Part shown: positions 15,718 through 25,869 of the stretch, piece by piece
Layout: each line of letters starts with the position of its first letter
How positions within the stretch are numbered: position 1 is the first letter of the stretch
Source: Conyzicola nivalis
GTDB lineage: Bacteria > Actinomycetota > Actinomycetes > Actinomycetales > Microbacteriaceae
Assembly (NCBI RefSeq): GCF_014639655.1
Contig: NZ_BMGB01000002.1
Span: forward strand, 434,001-498,000
Direction of reading: 5' to 3'
Length of the DNA stretch: 64,000 bases
Made by a program: the position numbers and the translations under genes
Notes under the pieces: model-generated
The model's input: only the letters and a program-made list of their open reading frames with translations
What the model was told of the DNA's origin: nothing
Database searches by the model: none

Positions 15718-16368
15718 ATGCGCGCGAGCGAACGGGCGTATTCCGCTCTGCGGGAGCAGATTCTCGACGGCCAACTCGAGCCGGGTGTCGTGCTGGCCGA
15801 GGTCGAACAGTCCACGCGGCTGGGTGTCTCCCGCACTCCGCTGCGCGAGGCCCTCGCACGGCTGAGCGCCGACGGGCTCGTGTCCGCGCACTCGGGGCGC
15901 GGGGTCGTCGTCACCGACGTCGACCTCGGCCGCATCACCGAGCTGTTCGAGGTGCGGGGCGCTCTCGAGGAACAGGCCGCCCGCCTCGCCGCCCGCCGCC
16001 GCGACCCCGCCGTGTTCGAAGCGCTGCAAAGCGAGTTTCGGCGAGCGCACGAACTGCTCGACGACGACGACGACCCCGCGCGCCACGACTACTACGGGCT
16101 CGTCGCACGACTCGACGCGGCCATCGACGAGGCGACGCAGAACCCGCTTCTCGTTGCCACGCTCGGCGGGGTGCGAACGCACGTCGCGCGCATCCGTCGT
16201 CTCTCCCACGACAACCCCGAGCGCCTGCGCGAGGCTGCCCGCGAGCACCTCGTCATCGTCGACGCGATCGTCGACGGCTCCGAATCGCTCGCCGCCCACG
16301 CCACCCAGGTGCACCTGTACCGCAGTCTCAAGAACATCCTTGGTTCGATCGAAGGGAACACCCCATGA
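15718..16368 (+). CDS. GntR family regulator with FCD domain, probable prp regulator
   Basis: This is a 216-residue FadR-type regulator. The winged helix covers residues 1-70 ([32 protein letters not shown] and [10 protein letters not shown]). The helical FCD effector domain follows ([19 protein letters not shown] and the metal/ligand-binding helices to the end). I chose the ATG at 15718 because GGGAGGCAGG lies directly before it; an ATG at 15703 is also possible. The stop codon overlaps the prpD start (ATGA). It probably controls the methylcitrate-cycle genes in response to methylcitrate or a related acid. Confidence 0.92.
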   Translation: MRASERAYSALREQILDGQLEPGVVLAEVEQSTRLGVSRTPLREALARLSADGLVSAHSGRGVVVTDVDLGRITELFEVRGALEEQAARLAARRRDPAVFEALQSEFRRAHELLDDDDDPARHDYYGLVARLDAAIDEATQNPLLVATLGGVRTHVARIRRLSHDNPERLREAAREHLVIVDAIVDGSESLAAHATQVHLYRSLKNILGSIEGNTP

Positions 16369-17903
16369 AGCTCCACCCCGTGCGCGTCTACGCGAGCGAC
16401 GAGAACCTGCCGCGCGAGCAGCAGCTGGCCTGGAAGATCGCCGAGGTCGCCGCCGACCCGGTGGCCGTCACCGACGAGGTCACCGACATGATCATCAACC
16501 GCATCATCGACAACGCCGCGGTCGCCACCGCGAGCCTCACCCGCGCCCCCGCGGTCGCCGCACGCGCCCAGGCCGAAGACCGCGCTGCCACGCCGGTTGC
16601 GCCTGTCGCAACCAGGGCCGGCAGCACCGTCTTCGGCATCGAGGGCCGCTACCAGCCCGAGTGGGCGGCCTGGGCGAACGGCGTCGCCGTGCGCGAGCTC
16701 GACTACCACGACACGTTCCTCGCGGCCGAGTACTCGCATCCGGGCGACAACATCCCGCCGATCCTCGCCGTCGCCCAGCACGCCGGACGCACCGGCGCCG
16801 AGCTTGTCCGCGCGATCGCCACGGGCTACGAGATCCAGATCGACCTCGTAAAAGCGATCAGCCTGCACGCCCACAAGATCGACCACGTCGCGCACCTCGG
16901 CCCGAGCGCCGCGGCCGGCATCGGCACCCTGCTCGGCCTGCCGGTTGAGACGATCTTCCAGGCGGTCGGCCAGGCGCTGCACACCACGACCGCCACGCGT
17001 CAGTCGCGCAAGGGCGAGATCTCCACCTGGAAGGCGCACGCCCCGGCCTTCGCCGGCAAGATGGCCGTCGAAGCGGTCGACCGTGCCATGCGCGGGCAGA
17101 CCAGCCCGACCCCGATCTACGAGGGCGAGGACGGCGTCATCGCCTGGCTGCTCGACGGCAAGAGCGCCGCCTACGAGGTCCCCCTGCCCGAGAAGGGCGA
17201 GCCGAAACGCGCCATCCTCGACAGCTACACGAAGGAACACTCCGCCGAGTACCAGGCGCAGGCGTGGATCGACCTCGCGAGGGCGCTCGGAACGAAGCAT
17301 CCGGCCCTAAAATCGGTCCCTGAGCTTGTCGAAGGGCCCGCGATCAAAAGCATCGTGCTGCACACCAGCCACCACACCCATTTCGTCATCGGGTCCGGGG
17401 CGAACGACCCGCAGAAGTACGACCCGACCGCCAGCCGCGAGACGCTCGACCACTCCATCCCGTACATCTTCACCGTCGCGCTGCAGGATGGCGAGTGGCA
17501 CCACGAGCGCTCCTACGCCCCGGAGCGCGCCGCCCGTCCCGACACCGTCGCGCTGTGGAACAAAGTCACGACGCAGGAAGACGCCGAGTGGACGCGCCGC
17601 TACCACTCGAACGACCCGGCCGAGAAGGCGTTCGGCGGCCGCGTCGAGATCGAACTGACGGATGGCACGGTGATCGTCGACGAAATAGCCGTGGCGGATG
17701 CGCATCCGCTCGGGGCGCGCCCGTTCGCGCGTCAGCAGTACATCGCCAAGTTCCGCGCGCTCGCCGATGGCGTGCTGGACGACGCCGAGATCGAGCGCTT
17801 CCTCGAGCTCGTGCAGCGCCTGCCCGAACTCACCGCCGACGAGCTCGCCGGCCTCACCGTCACCGCCCCGGCACTGCCCGCCGGTCCGAAGGGACTCTTC
17901 TGA
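16365..17903 (+). CDS. prpD: 2-methylcitrate dehydratase (MmgE/PrpD family)
   Basis: This is a 512-residue MmgE/PrpD protein. [20 protein letters not shown] is the family's substrate-binding region; the helical domain ([35 protein letters not shown]) and a C-terminal lid follow. It should dehydrate 2-methylcitrate to 2-methylaconitate for propionate breakdown. Its place between gntR and prpB, with one- to four-base overlaps, fixes the role. Two short repeats are inserted in frame: GGTTGCGCCTGTCGCAACC at 16594-16612 (residues 77-83) and the GGTCCCTGAGC-type unit at 17315-17338 (residues 317-325, SVPELVEGP). The protein is somewhat longer than the usual 480-500 residues, in line with these insertions. 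Confidence 0.95.
   Translation: MKLHPVRVYASDENLPREQQLAWKIAEVAADPVAVTDEVTDMIINRIIDNAAVATASLTRAPAVAARAQAEDRAATPVAPVATRAGSTVFGIEGRYQPEWAAWANGVAVRELDYHDTFLAAEYSHPGDNIPPILAVAQHAGRTGAELVRAIATGYEIQIDLVKAISLHAHKIDHVAHLGPSAAAGIGTLLGLPVETIFQAVGQALHTTTATRQSRKGEISTWKAHAPAFAGKMAVEAVDRAMRGQTSPTPIYEGEDGVIAWLLDGKSAAYEVPLPEKGEPKRAILDSYTKEHSAEYQAQAWIDLARALGTKHPALKSVPELVEGPAIKSIVLHTSHHTHFVIGSGANDPQKYDPTASRETLDHSIPYIFTVALQDGEWHHERSYAPERAARPDTVALWNKVTTQEDAEWTRRYHSNDPAEKAFGGRVEIELTDGTVIVDEIAVADAHPLGARPFARQQYIAKFRALADGVLDDAEIERFLELVQRLPELTADELAGLTVTAPALPAGPKGLF
16594..16612. repeat. Short palindromic repeat inside prpD
   Basis: GGTTGCGCCTGTCGCAACC has 7-base perfect arms and encodes VAPVAT in frame. It differs from the rhodanese-tail unit by compensating changes that keep the dyad. 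Confidence 0.75.
17315..17338. repeat. Short repeat unit inside prpD
   Basis: This is a 24-base unit of the GGTCCCTGAGCTTGTCGAAG family, read in frame as VPELVEGP. The same unit, in either orientation, occurs in the permease, acetyltransferase and oxidase genes of this window. Confidence 0.85.
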
Positions 17904-18808
17904 TGCTGTACTCGACCGTCACGCCCGCCGACAAGCGCGCCGCCCTTCGCGCGGCCCTCGCGAGCGGCGAACTGCTGCGCTTCCCCGGTGCGTTCAATCC
18001 GCTCAGCGCGCGGCTCATCACCGAGAAGGGCTTCGAGGGCGTCTACATCTCGGGTGCCGTGATCAGCGCCGACCTCGGCCTGCCCGACATCGGCCTCACT
18101 ACCCTCACCGAGGTCGCGGGGCGTGCCGCCCAGATCTCGCGCATGTCCGACCTGCCGTCGCTCGTCGACGCCGACACCGGTTTCGGCGAGCCGATGAACG
18201 TCGCCCGCACCGTGCAGCAACTCGAGGACGCGGGGGTCGCCGGCCTGCACATCGAGGACCAGGTGAACCCGAAGCGCTGCGGCCACCTCGACGGCAAGGC
18301 CGTGGTCGACGAGGACACGGCGATCAAGCGCATCAAGGCCGCGGTGAGCGCGCGGCGGGATGCCAACCTGTTGATCATGGCCCGGACAGACATCCGGGCG
18401 CTCGACGGCCTGAATTCCGCGATCGACCGGGCCAAGGCGCTCGTCGACGCCGGCGCCGACGCGATCTTCCCCGAGGCGATGGTCGACCTCGCCGAGTTCG
18501 AGGCGGTGCGCGCCGCGGTCGACGTGCCGATCCTCGCCAACATGACCGAGTTCGGCAAGAGCGAGCTGTTCACCAACCAGCAGCTCGCCGACGTGGGCGT
18601 CAACATCGTGATCTACCCGGTGAGCCTGTTGCGGCTCGCGATGGGCGCCGCCGAGCGCGGGCTCGACACCATCCTCGCCGAGGGCAGTCTCACCAGTCGC
18701 GTGCCCGAGATGCAGACCCGCGCCCGCCTCTACGAGCTGCTCGACTATCAGAGCTACGGCTCGTTCGACACCTCCGTTTTCAACTTCACCCTCGACGGCA
18801 ATCGTTGA
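17903..18808 (+). CDS. prpB: Methylisocitrate lyase
   Basis: This is a 301-residue PEP-mutase/isocitrate-lyase superfamily enzyme. It has the signature KRCGH with catalytic Cys126, the Mg-binding DADTGFG loop at 89-95 and IEDQ at 117-120. The length and the absence of the larger ICL inserts point to PrpB, which splits 2-methylisocitrate to pyruvate and succinate. The start codon shares one base with the prpD stop (TGATG). It is followed by prpC after 37 bases. Confidence 0.96.
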   Translation: MLYSTVTPADKRAALRAALASGELLRFPGAFNPLSARLITEKGFEGVYISGAVISADLGLPDIGLTTLTEVAGRAAQISRMSDLPSLVDADTGFGEPMNVARTVQQLEDAGVAGLHIEDQVNPKRCGHLDGKAVVDEDTAIKRIKAAVSARRDANLLIMARTDIRALDGLNSAIDRAKALVDAGADAIFPEAMVDLAEFEAVRAAVDVPILANMTEFGKSELFTNQQLADVGVNIVIYPVSLLRLAMGAAERGLDTILAEGSLTSRVPEMQTRARLYELLDYQSYGSFDTSVFNFTLDGNR

Positions 18809-18845
18809 CTAGCTTTAGCTGAAACGACATTCGCGAAGGAGCGTT

Positions 18846-19970
18846 ATGAGCGACACAGAGATTCGCAAGGGACTGGCCGGGGTCGTCGTCGACACGACGG
18901 CGGTGTCGAAGGTGAACCCCGAGACCAACTCGCTGCTCTACCGCGGCTACCCCGTGCAGGAACTCGCCGAGAAGTGCACCTTCGAGGAGGTCGCCTACCT
19001 GCTCTGGCACGGCGAACTGCCCGACCCCGCGCAGCTGGCCGAGTTCGAGACGCTCGAGCGTTCGCTGCGCCACCTCGACACCGTGGTGAAGACCGTCATC
19101 GACGAGTTGCCGACGACCGCCCACCCGATGGACGTCGTGCGCACCGCGGTCAGCGTCATCGGAGCGAGAGACGCGGATGCCGCGGTGTCGACACCCGAGG
19201 ACAACCTGCGCAAGTCGGTGGCCCTGTTCGCCCAGCTCCCCGCGATCGTCGCCTATGACCAGCGACGCCGCCGCGGAGAACACCTCGTGGAGCCGCGCGA
19301 CGACCTCGGGTACTCCGCCAACTTCCTGCACATGACGTTCGGCGACGTGCCCGACCTCGTCGTGGTCGACGCGTTCGACGTGTCGATGATCCTGTACGCG
19401 GAACACTCGTTCAACGCGTCCACCTTCACCGCCCGCGTCATCACGTCGACGCTCGCCGACCTGTACTCCGCGGTCACGGGGGCCGTCGGCGCGCTCAAGG
19501 GCGCCCTGCACGGCGGCGCGAACGAGGCCGTGATGCACGTCTTCGACGAGATCCAGACCGCCGACCGCGCCGAGCAGTGGCTCGACACCGCGCTCGCCGA
19601 GAAGCGCAAGATCATGGGCTTCGGTCACCGCGTCTACAAGAACGGCGACTCACGGGTTCCGACCATGAAGGCGGCGCTCGACACACTCGTCGCCGAGTAC
19701 GACCGCCCCGACCTCGGCGAACTGTACGAGGCGCTCGAGACGGCGATGGGGGAGCGCAAGAACATCAAGCCGAACCTCGACTACCCGAGCGGGCCGGCGT
19801 ACCACCTGATGGGCTTCGACACCGCGACGTTCACGCCGCTGTTCGTCGCCGCCCGCGTCACCGGCTGGACGGCGCACATCATGGAGCAGCTGGAATCGAA
19901 CGCGCTCATCCGGCCGCTCAGCGAATACGTGGGACCCGACGAGAGGCACGTCGCTCTGCCGGTTGAGTAG
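18846..19970 (+). CDS. prpC: 2-methylcitrate synthase / citrate synthase family
   Basis: This is a 374-residue type II-like citrate synthase. It shows GALKGALHGGANEAVMHV and FGHRVYKNGDSR (active-site His regions) and AEHSFNASTFTARVITST. The operon position after prpB makes methylcitrate synthase (propionyl-CoA plus oxaloacetate) the best call. The start has AAGGAG 6 bases upstream. The gene ends ...PVE-stop inside a GGTTGAGTAG sequence that resembles the end of a short dispersed repeat. No aconitase gene is adjacent, so a general aconitase probably completes the cycle. Confidence 0.94.
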   Translation: MSDTEIRKGLAGVVVDTTAVSKVNPETNSLLYRGYPVQELAEKCTFEEVAYLLWHGELPDPAQLAEFETLERSLRHLDTVVKTVIDELPTTAHPMDVVRTAVSVIGARDADAAVSTPEDNLRKSVALFAQLPAIVAYDQRRRRGEHLVEPRDDLGYSANFLHMTFGDVPDLVVVDAFDVSMILYAEHSFNASTFTARVITSTLADLYSAVTGAVGALKGALHGGANEAVMHVFDEIQTADRAEQWLDTALAEKRKIMGFGHRVYKNGDSRVPTMKAALDTLVAEYDRPDLGELYEALETAMGERKNIKPNLDYPSGPAYHLMGFDTATFTPLFVAARVTGWTAHIMEQLESNALIRPLSEYVGPDERHVALPVE

Positions 19971-19999
19971 GCCCGTTTCGTTATGTGACGGCTCGAATC

Positions 20000-20018
20000 G
20001 CCCGCACCGGGCTTTCTT
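20000..20018 (+). terminator. Weak terminator after prpC
   Basis: GCCCG-CAC-CGGGC followed by TTTCTT lies 30 bases after the prpC stop and before metQ. The stem is only five base pairs, so the call is tentative. Confidence 0.4.
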
Positions 20019-20062
20019 GCGAGTCTGGATACACACAGCATCCACTCTCGTAAGGAACCACC

Positions 20063-21046
20063 ATGTCTGACCAGACGCCCCTCGTCGCCCCGCCTAAGAA
20101 GCGCGGTCGCCTGTACGCCCTGATCGCCATAGCCGTCGCGGTCGTCATCGCGATTATCGTCGCGATCACGTTCGCCGTGTCATCCGGATCCGACTCCTCC
20201 GACGCCGCCGGTTCCACCGCGGGCGACGACGCCATCACCGAGGGCCGGGGTTCGCCCGACGAGCCCGTCAAGATCGGCGTCGTCGGCGCGAGCGACCCCT
20301 ACTGGGAGGTCTACAAGGAGGCCGCGGCCGACGCCGGCATCTCGGTCGAGATCGTCGACTTCACCGACTACGCGCAGCCGAACCCCGCGCTGACCGAGGG
20401 CGACCTCGACCTCAACCAGTTCCAGCACATCATCTACCTGGCCCAGTACAACGAGTCAGCCGGCCAGGACCTCACGCCCGTCGGCGCGACCGCGATCTAC
20501 CCGCTCGGCCTGTACTCGACGAAGTACACCTCGCTCGACGACATCCAGGACGGCGAGACCGTCGCCGTGCCGAGCGACGCGAGCAACCTCGCCCGCGCCC
20601 TGCTCGTGCTGCAGGCCGCCGGCCTGATCGAGCTCGAAGACGGCGGTAGCCCCTTCTCCACCGTCGACGACGTGCTCGACACCTCGAAGGTCGAGGTCAT
20701 CACGCTCGAGGCCGCCCTCACACCGACCTCGCTTCCCGACGTCGCCGCCGCCGTCATCAACAACGATTTCGTCGAAGACGCAAACCTGAGCTTCGAAGAC
20801 GCCCTCGCCACCGACGACCCGGCCGACCCCTCCGCGCAGCCGTACATCAACATCTTCGCGGCCCGCGCCGAGGACAAGGACGACGAGGTTCTGCTCGAAC
20901 TCGTCGACATCTTCCAGAAGACACAAGCCGTGACCGACGGCGTGCTCGAGGTCTCGGGCGGCACCGCGGTTCTCGCCACGACGCCGGTGAGCGAGCTCGA
21001 AGAGTCGCTCGCCACCGTGCAGGAATCGTACGCGGCAACCCAGTAA
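20063..21046 (+). CDS. metQ: Methionine ABC transporter substrate-binding protein (MetQ/NlpA family), membrane-anchored
   Basis: This is a 327-residue NlpA/MetQ-type receptor. KIGVVGASDPYWEVYKEAA, VEIVDFTDYAQPNPALTEGD, LNQFQHIIYL and VAVPSDASNLARALLVLQ are family landmarks. Residues 17-40 are a long hydrophobic helix after a PPKKRGR stretch, with no lipobox Cys. A Ser/Asp/Gly linker follows, so the receptor seems held by a signal anchor instead of a lipid. AAGGAACC precedes the ATG. metN and metI follow. The likely ligand is methionine or a methionine derivative. Confidence 0.93.
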   Translation: MSDQTPLVAPPKKRGRLYALIAIAVAVVIAIIVAITFAVSSGSDSSDAAGSTAGDDAITEGRGSPDEPVKIGVVGASDPYWEVYKEAAADAGISVEIVDFTDYAQPNPALTEGDLDLNQFQHIIYLAQYNESAGQDLTPVGATAIYPLGLYSTKYTSLDDIQDGETVAVPSDASNLARALLVLQAAGLIELEDGGSPFSTVDDVLDTSKVEVITLEAALTPTSLPDVAAAVINNDFVEDANLSFEDALATDDPADPSAQPYINIFAARAEDKDDEVLLELVDIFQKTQAVTDGVLEVSGGTAVLATTPVSELEESLATVQESYAATQ

Positions 21047-21056
21047 CAGCGGGCGC

Positions 21057-21090
21057 GGAATGCCGACGGACACCGGTCCGTCGGCATTCC
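21057..21090 (+). terminator. Intercistronic hairpin between metQ and metN
   Basis: GGAATGCCGACGGAC (21057-21071) pairs perfectly with 21076-21090 across a four-base ACCG loop. It lies 11 bases after the metQ stop and is followed by GTCGTTTTGCC, without a real U-tract. A hairpin here would partly terminate transcription or protect the metQ message, giving more receptor than transporter. Confidence 0.7.
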
Positions 21091-21115
21091 GTCGTTTTGC
21101 CGAGGAGGCAACAGC

Positions 21116-22144
21116 ATGGCCATGATTGAAATCGCGGATGTCACGAAGGTGTTCCCCGCGCGCAGCAAAGGCGAGGTCCCGTCCGCTGCCCTCGACGGCG
21201 TCACCCTCGAGATCGAGAAGGGCGACGTCTTCGGCATCATCGGATACTCCGGTGCCGGCAAGAGCACGCTCGTGCGGCTCATCAACGCCCTCGAGAAGCC
21301 GACCTCGGGCACCGTCACCGTGAACGACGTCGAGGTGAGCGGGTTGCGGGAATCCCAGCTGCGCGACGTGCGCCTCGGTATCGGCATGGTGTTCCAGCAG
21401 TTCAACCTGTTCAACTCCCGCACGGTGTGGGGCAACATCGAATACCCGCTCACCGTGGCCGGCATTCCGAAGGACCAGCACCAGGCCCGTATCTCCGAGC
21501 TGCTGCACTTTGTGGGCCTCGTCGACCAGGCGCACGCCTACCCCGACCAGCTCTCCGGCGGACAGAAGCAGCGCGTCGGCATCGCCCGCGCGCTCGCGAC
21601 CTCGCCCGCCATCCTCCTCGCCGACGAGGCGACGAGCGCGCTCGACCCGGAGACCACGCGCGAGGTACTGGCGCTGCTCAAACGGGTGAACGAGGAGTTC
21701 GGCGTCACCATCGTGGTCATCACGCACGAGATGGAGGTCATCCGTTCGATCGCCCACAAGGTGGCCGTGATGGAGAACGGCCGCATCGTCGAACGCGGCG
21801 ACGTGTTCGACATCTTCGCGGCACCCCGGGCCGAAGCGACGAAGAGGTTCGTGTCCACCATCGTGACCTCGGTGCCGGAGGGCGCCGCGCTCGAGGGGCT
21901 TCGCGCGAGACATCCGGGTCGCATCGTCACGTTCTCTTTCGCCGACGGCGACACGTCCCAGTCGGCCGTCTTCCTCACCCTCGGCGATGCGAAGGTGGGC
22001 TTCGAGCTCGTCTACGGCGGCATCAACGAGGTGCAGGCGCGCACCTTCGGGCACCTCACGCTCGCGCTCACCGGCGGAGACGCCGCCATCGACCAGGCGC
22101 TCGAGAGAATCCGCGCCGTCGCGACCGTCACGGAGGTGAAGTGA
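21116..22144 (+). CDS. metN: Methionine ABC transporter ATP-binding protein
   Basis: This is a 342-residue ATPase with Walker A GYSGAGKST, Q-loop GMVFQQFNLFNSRTVWGNI, signature LSGGQKQR, Walker B ILLADEATSALDPETT and the H-loop ITHEMEVIRSIAHKV. The C-terminal 90 residues form the NIL domain typical of MetN, which binds methionine and inhibits transport when the amino acid is plentiful. A second in-frame ATG lies two codons on; GAGGAGGC precedes the first. It shares one base with metI. Confidence 0.96.
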   Translation: MAMIEIADVTKVFPARSKGEVPSAALDGVTLEIEKGDVFGIIGYSGAGKSTLVRLINALEKPTSGTVTVNDVEVSGLRESQLRDVRLGIGMVFQQFNLFNSRTVWGNIEYPLTVAGIPKDQHQARISELLHFVGLVDQAHAYPDQLSGGQKQRVGIARALATSPAILLADEATSALDPETTREVLALLKRVNEEFGVTIVVITHEMEVIRSIAHKVAVMENGRIVERGDVFDIFAAPRAEATKRFVSTIVTSVPEGAALEGLRARHPGRIVTFSFADGDTSQSAVFLTLGDAKVGFELVYGGINEVQARTFGHLTLALTGGDAAIDQALERIRAVATVTEVK

Positions 22145-22803
22145 TGGACCGTCTCATCGAACTGCTGCCCAAATTCTGGGTGGCCACCGGCGAGACCCTG
22201 TACATCGTGGGCATCGCGATGCTGCTCGGCGGGCTCGCGGGGCTCGTCCTCGGGCTCGGGCTGTACGTGACGCGGCGGGGGAGCATCCTCGACAACAGGT
22301 GGGTGTTCGGCACGCTGAACTTCGTCGTCAACACCTTCCGGCCGATCCCGTTCATCATCTTCATCGCCGCGGTGCAGCCGCTCGCGCGCATCGTCGTCGG
22401 CACCGGAATCGGCAACAACGCGCTGACCTTCGGGCTGGCGCTGGCGGCGACGTTCGCGATCAGCCGCATCGTCGAGCAGAACCTGCTCACCGTGCAGCCC
22501 GGCGTGATCGAGGCGGCGCGGTCGGTGGGCGCCTCGCCGCTGCGGATCATCTTCACGATCCTGCTGCCCGAGGCGCTCGGGCCGCTGATCCTCGGCTACA
22601 CGTTCATCTTCATCGCGGTCACCGACATGTCGGCCGTCGCCGGCCTGATCGGCGGAGGCGGGCTGGGTAACTTCGCTATCCAGTACGGCTACCGGCTGTT
22701 CAACCCCGAGGTGACCTGGGCTGCGGTGATCCTCATCATCGTGATCATCCAGGTGGTGCAGCTCGTCGGCAACAAGCTGGCGCGGGTGGTCATGCGGCGC
22801 TGA
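22144..22803 (+). CDS. metI: Methionine ABC transporter permease
   Basis: This is a 219-residue MetI-type permease with five hydrophobic helices and the EAA-loop GVIEAARSVGASPLRIIFTILLPEALG. FRPIPFIIFIAAVQPLAR and GGGGLGNFAIQYGYRLF are typical of MetI. It starts on the metN stop (TGATG). It is convergent with the metallo-hydrolase gene, whose stop lies 6 bases away. Confidence 0.96.
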   Translation: MDRLIELLPKFWVATGETLYIVGIAMLLGGLAGLVLGLGLYVTRRGSILDNRWVFGTLNFVVNTFRPIPFIIFIAAVQPLARIVVGTGIGNNALTFGLALAATFAISRIVEQNLLTVQPGVIEAARSVGASPLRIIFTILLPEALGPLILGYTFIFIAVTDMSAVAGLIGGGGLGNFAIQYGYRLFNPEVTWAAVILIIVIIQVVQLVGNKLARVVMRR

Positions 22804-22808
22804 CGGCC

Positions 22809-23564
22809 CTACTCGACCAGCACGACCCGTTGGCCGGGCGGGGTCGAGACCAGCAGACCGGTGTCGCCGAAGGCCGCCTCGAGCTGGGTGCGGGTCTCGC
22901 TGAAGTGCTCCCAGTGCTCGGTGTGCAACCCGACCACGTGGGTGGCGCCGAGGATGCGGGCGGCCTCGGCGGCGTCGCCCGAGGTCAGCGTCAGCTGCCC
23001 GTCGATGCTCGGCGTGCGCGCGGCGCCCGCGAAGAGCAGGGCGATGTCGAACCCGCCGAAGTGCTCCAATATCTGCTGCACGAGCGGCAGCGACGCGTTG
23101 TCGCCGCTCACGTAGACGAGCGGGGCGCCCGGCGCCTGCAGCACAAAACCGGTGACCGGCCCGACGACGGGCTCGCTGCCGGCCGGCCCGTGGAGTGCGG
23201 GCACCGCCGTGACGGTGACGTCGCCCACTCTGTACTCTTCCCACGAGTCGAGCCCGACGACCGAGCCGCCGAAGAGGTCGTTCGCCGCCTGCATCGTGCT
23301 GAGCGTGAGAACACCCGACGCGATCAGCTCGAGCCCCTCGTAGTCGAGGTTGTCGCGGTGGGCGTGGTGCGACAGCAGTATGAGGTCGACGGGCGGCAGG
23401 TCCAGCCGCGAGACCGCGGGGCCCCGCGTCTTCACGAGCGTGGTCGACCCCGGCTCGGTGTAGGTCATGGGCGGATCGAACGTGGGATCGGTGACGATGG
23501 TCAGACCCGCATACTCGAGAATCGCGGTGGGTCCGCCGACGTAGGTGATGGCTGTCTTAGGCAC
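22809..23564 (-). CDS. MBL-fold metallo-hydrolase (UlaG-like)
   Basis: This is a 251-residue metallo-beta-lactamase-fold protein of the UlaG/YtkL group. [14 protein letters not shown] is a variant of the HxHxDH metal motif (the last His is Asn here), with further ligands likely in [18 protein letters not shown] and [11 protein letters not shown]. Substrates of this group are diverse (lactonases, phosphodiesterases), and none is suggested by context. The gene ends VLVE-stop within CTACTCGACCAG, another possible repeat remnant. It is divergent from the YyaL-type gene, whose start lies 22 bases away. Confidence 0.88.
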   Translation of the reverse strand: MPKTAITYVGGPTAILEYAGLTIVTDPTFDPPMTYTEPGSTTLVKTRGPAVSRLDLPPVDLILLSHHAHRDNLDYEGLELIASGVLTLSTMQAANDLFGGSVVGLDSWEEYRVGDVTVTAVPALHGPAGSEPVVGPVTGFVLQAPGAPLVYVSGDNASLPLVQQILEHFGGFDIALLFAGAARTPSIDGQLTLTSGDAAEAARILGATHVVGLHTEHWEHFSETRTQLEAAFGDTGLLVSTPPGQRVVLVE

Positions 23565-23586
23565 AAAACGAGCCTACGCTTGCGGC

Positions 23587-25431
23587 ATGGCGAATCGACT
23601 GGCTTCGGCTGTGAGTCCGTATCTGCGTTCCCACGCAGACAACCCCGTCGACTGGTTCGAGTGGGGTGCCGAGGCCTTCGCCGAGGCGCAGCGCCGCCAG
23701 GTGCCCGTGCTCGTGTCGATCGGCTACTCGACCTGTCACTGGTGTCACGTGATGGCGCGGGAGAGCTTCAGCGACGCGGCCCTCGCCGGCTACCTGAACG
23801 ACAACTTCGTGGCGATCAAGGTCGACCGCGAGGAATACCCCGACGTCGACGCCACCTACCTCGCCGCGGCGAGCGCGTTCACCTCCAACCTCGGCTGGCC
23901 CCTCAACGTGTTCGTCACCCCGGCGGGGGAGGCGTTCTTCGCGGGCACGTACTTCCCGCCCGTGCCGGTTCAGCCGCATCCGGCGTTTCGGCAGGTCCTC
24001 GAGGCGGTCACCGACGCGTTCGTCAACCGACGCGACGAGGTCGAGGGCAACGCGAACCATATCGCCACGGCGCTGCGGGCGCTCGGCGACCGCGCCCCCG
24101 GGACGCTGCCGGGGGACGAGCAGTTCGCCACGGTCGTCGCCGAACTCACCGCCTACGAGGACACCGAGTACGGCGGCTTCGGCGGTGCGCCGAAGTTCCC
24201 CGTCGCGACCGTGCTCGACCTGCTGCTCGACCGCGGGTCGGTGGGCGACTCCGGAGCCCAAGCACTCGCCGAACGCACCCTCGCGGCGATGGCGGCGTCC
24301 GACCTGCGCGACCGGGTGGAGGGCGGGTTCTTCCGCTATTCCACGATGCGCAACTGGACGGACCCGCACTACGAACGGATGCTCTACGACAACGCCCTTC
24401 TGCTCGGCGCCTACGCGCGGGTCGGCAGTCACGAGGTCGCGGAGGGCATCGCGTCGTTCCTCATCACCGTGATGCAGCAGGACGCCGGCGGTTTCGCCTC
24501 GGCGCAAGACAGCGAGAGCACGGTCGACGGCGTGCGGGTCGAGGGCGGGTACTACGCGCTCGACGCCGACGACCGCGCGGCGCAGTCGCCGCCCGCGCTC
24601 GACCGCAAGGTGCTCACCGGCTGGAACGGACTCGCGATCGAAGCGCTCGCCGCCGCAGGCAGCAGGCTCGACCAGCCGCACTGGGTCGACGCGGCCCGGC
24701 GGGCGGCGGACTTCCTGCTCGGGCAGCACGTGCTGCCCGACCGGCTCGTGCGCGCCTCGATCGACGGCACCGTGTCCGCGGCACGGGCGACTCTCGAGGA
24801 CTACGGCATGTTCGCCGGCGGCCTGCTCGAACTCGCTCTGGCGACGGGAGAGGTGCGGTACGCGGTCGCGGCGCGGGAGCTGGTGGATGCGACGCTGGAC
24901 GCGGCCTCAGGGGCCGTGTTCGCGGTGCCGGGTGGCGCCGACCCGGTGCTCGCCGGCCACCGCCTCGCGCTCGAGAGCGACCCGAGCGAGGGCGCCTACC
25001 CCAGCGGCATCAGCGCGATGTCCGCCGCGGCGCACACGCTGTACTCGCTCACCGCAGACACCCGCTACCTCGAGGCGGCCACCCGGGCGATGGAGTCGAT
25101 CGCGCCGCTCGCTACCCCGCGCCCCATCGCGTTCGGGGCGGCTCTCGGAGTGATGAGCGGGCTGGGTTCCGCCTCGAGCCAGCTGGTCGTGGTCACCGGG
25201 CACGCCGACGACGGCACCAACGTGGCATCCGTCGCTCTGGCCTGGCAGCGTTCCGGCGCCATCGTCAGCATCGTCACCGCCGATCAGGCGCGCGCGTTCG
25301 CCGAGGCCGGGTTCGAGCTGTTCGAGGGGCGCACGACGCGCGACGGCGAATCGACGGCCTACCTCTGCCGGGACTTCGTGTGCGCCCTGCCGGTCACCGA
25401 CGCGGCGAGCCTGCTGGCGCTGTTGCCGTAG
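23587..25431 (+). CDS. Thioredoxin-domain protein of the YyaL/SSP411 family
   Basis: This is a 614-residue protein. The N-terminal thioredoxin-like domain has the motif [11 protein letters not shown] (CHWC) near residues 45-55, a [13 protein letters not shown] signature and [11 protein letters not shown]. An (alpha/alpha)6 barrel resembling glycoside hydrolases follows ([51 protein letters not shown]). This matches DUF255/YyaL proteins, whose role is still unclear. The ATG at 23587 is chosen because the motif-bearing N-terminus begins there. Confidence 0.93.
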   Translation: MANRLASAVSPYLRSHADNPVDWFEWGAEAFAEAQRRQVPVLVSIGYSTCHWCHVMARESFSDAALAGYLNDNFVAIKVDREEYPDVDATYLAAASAFTSNLGWPLNVFVTPAGEAFFAGTYFPPVPVQPHPAFRQVLEAVTDAFVNRRDEVEGNANHIATALRALGDRAPGTLPGDEQFATVVAELTAYEDTEYGGFGGAPKFPVATVLDLLLDRGSVGDSGAQALAERTLAAMAASDLRDRVEGGFFRYSTMRNWTDPHYERMLYDNALLLGAYARVGSHEVAEGIASFLITVMQQDAGGFASAQDSESTVDGVRVEGGYYALDADDRAAQSPPALDRKVLTGWNGLAIEALAAAGSRLDQPHWVDAARRAADFLLGQHVLPDRLVRASIDGTVSAARATLEDYGMFAGGLLELALATGEVRYAVAARELVDATLDAASGAVFAVPGGADPVLAGHRLALESDPSEGAYPSGISAMSAAAHTLYSLTADTRYLEAATRAMESIAPLATPRPIAFGAALGVMSGLGSASSQLVVVTGHADDGTNVASVALAWQRSGAIVSIVTADQARAFAEAGFELFEGRTTRDGESTAYLCRDFVCALPVTDAASLLALLP

Positions 25432-25437
25432 GGCCGC

Positions 25438-25869
25438 CTACCCGCCGGCGCAGCCCGGGGTGTTCACCGGTTCGTCGCCGTAACAGGGGACGTAGTCGTC
25501 GTTCTCGACTGCAGGCTGCTGCGGGTGGATCAGCGGCGTGACGTCGATGGTCGGCACGGCGAACAGCAGCGCGGAGGGGATCACGAGCGTGCCGATCAGC
25601 AGGTATCCGACGATCGCGATCCGGCGGCGCCGCCTGATCGCGAACACGAACCCGGTCAACCCGAGGGCGATGGCGACGCCCGCGGTGATCCGGTAGGCGA
25701 CCGTCTCGCTGGCGCTCGGCACCGGGCGCGGCCCGTAACCCAGCTGGAAATAGACCGACAACCACTGGTAGAACATGGCGACGACGAGGGCGAGCAGGGT
25801 CACTGCGACCAGCACGTCGACGCCGCCGGTCCAGCGCACCGGTCGCGCGGGCGCGTTCGGCTCGGTCAT
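25438..25869 (-). CDS. Small uncharacterised membrane protein
   Basis: This 143-residue protein has three hydrophobic segments (about residues 18-36, 60-78 and 86-106) and a C-terminal tail that is probably extracytoplasmic, with Cys129 and Cys140 near the end (YVPCYGDEPVNTPGC), which could form a disulfide. The ATG at 25867-25869 overlaps the stop of the upstream membrane gene (ATGA). No family is recognised. Confidence 0.8.
   Translation of the reverse strand: MTEPNAPARPVRWTGGVDVLVAVTLLALVVAMFYQWLSVYFQLGYGPRPVPSASETVAYRITAGVAIALGLTGFVFAIRRRRRIAIVGYLLIGTLVIPSALLFAVPTIDVTPLIHPQQPAVENDDYVPCYGDEPVNTPGCAGG

Noticed and set aside
19971-20062. SAM riboswitch before metQ
   Set aside because: The 92-base gap is short. 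I can form only a small GCCCG hairpin, not the multi-helix core of a SAM riboswitch. A covariance-model search would decide.
22830-25541. A 903-codon open frame on the plus strand
   Set aside because: It runs antisense through the metallo-hydrolase and out of frame through the YyaL-type gene. Its composition is Arg/Gly-rich, typical of a high-GC shadow frame, and it has no domain.
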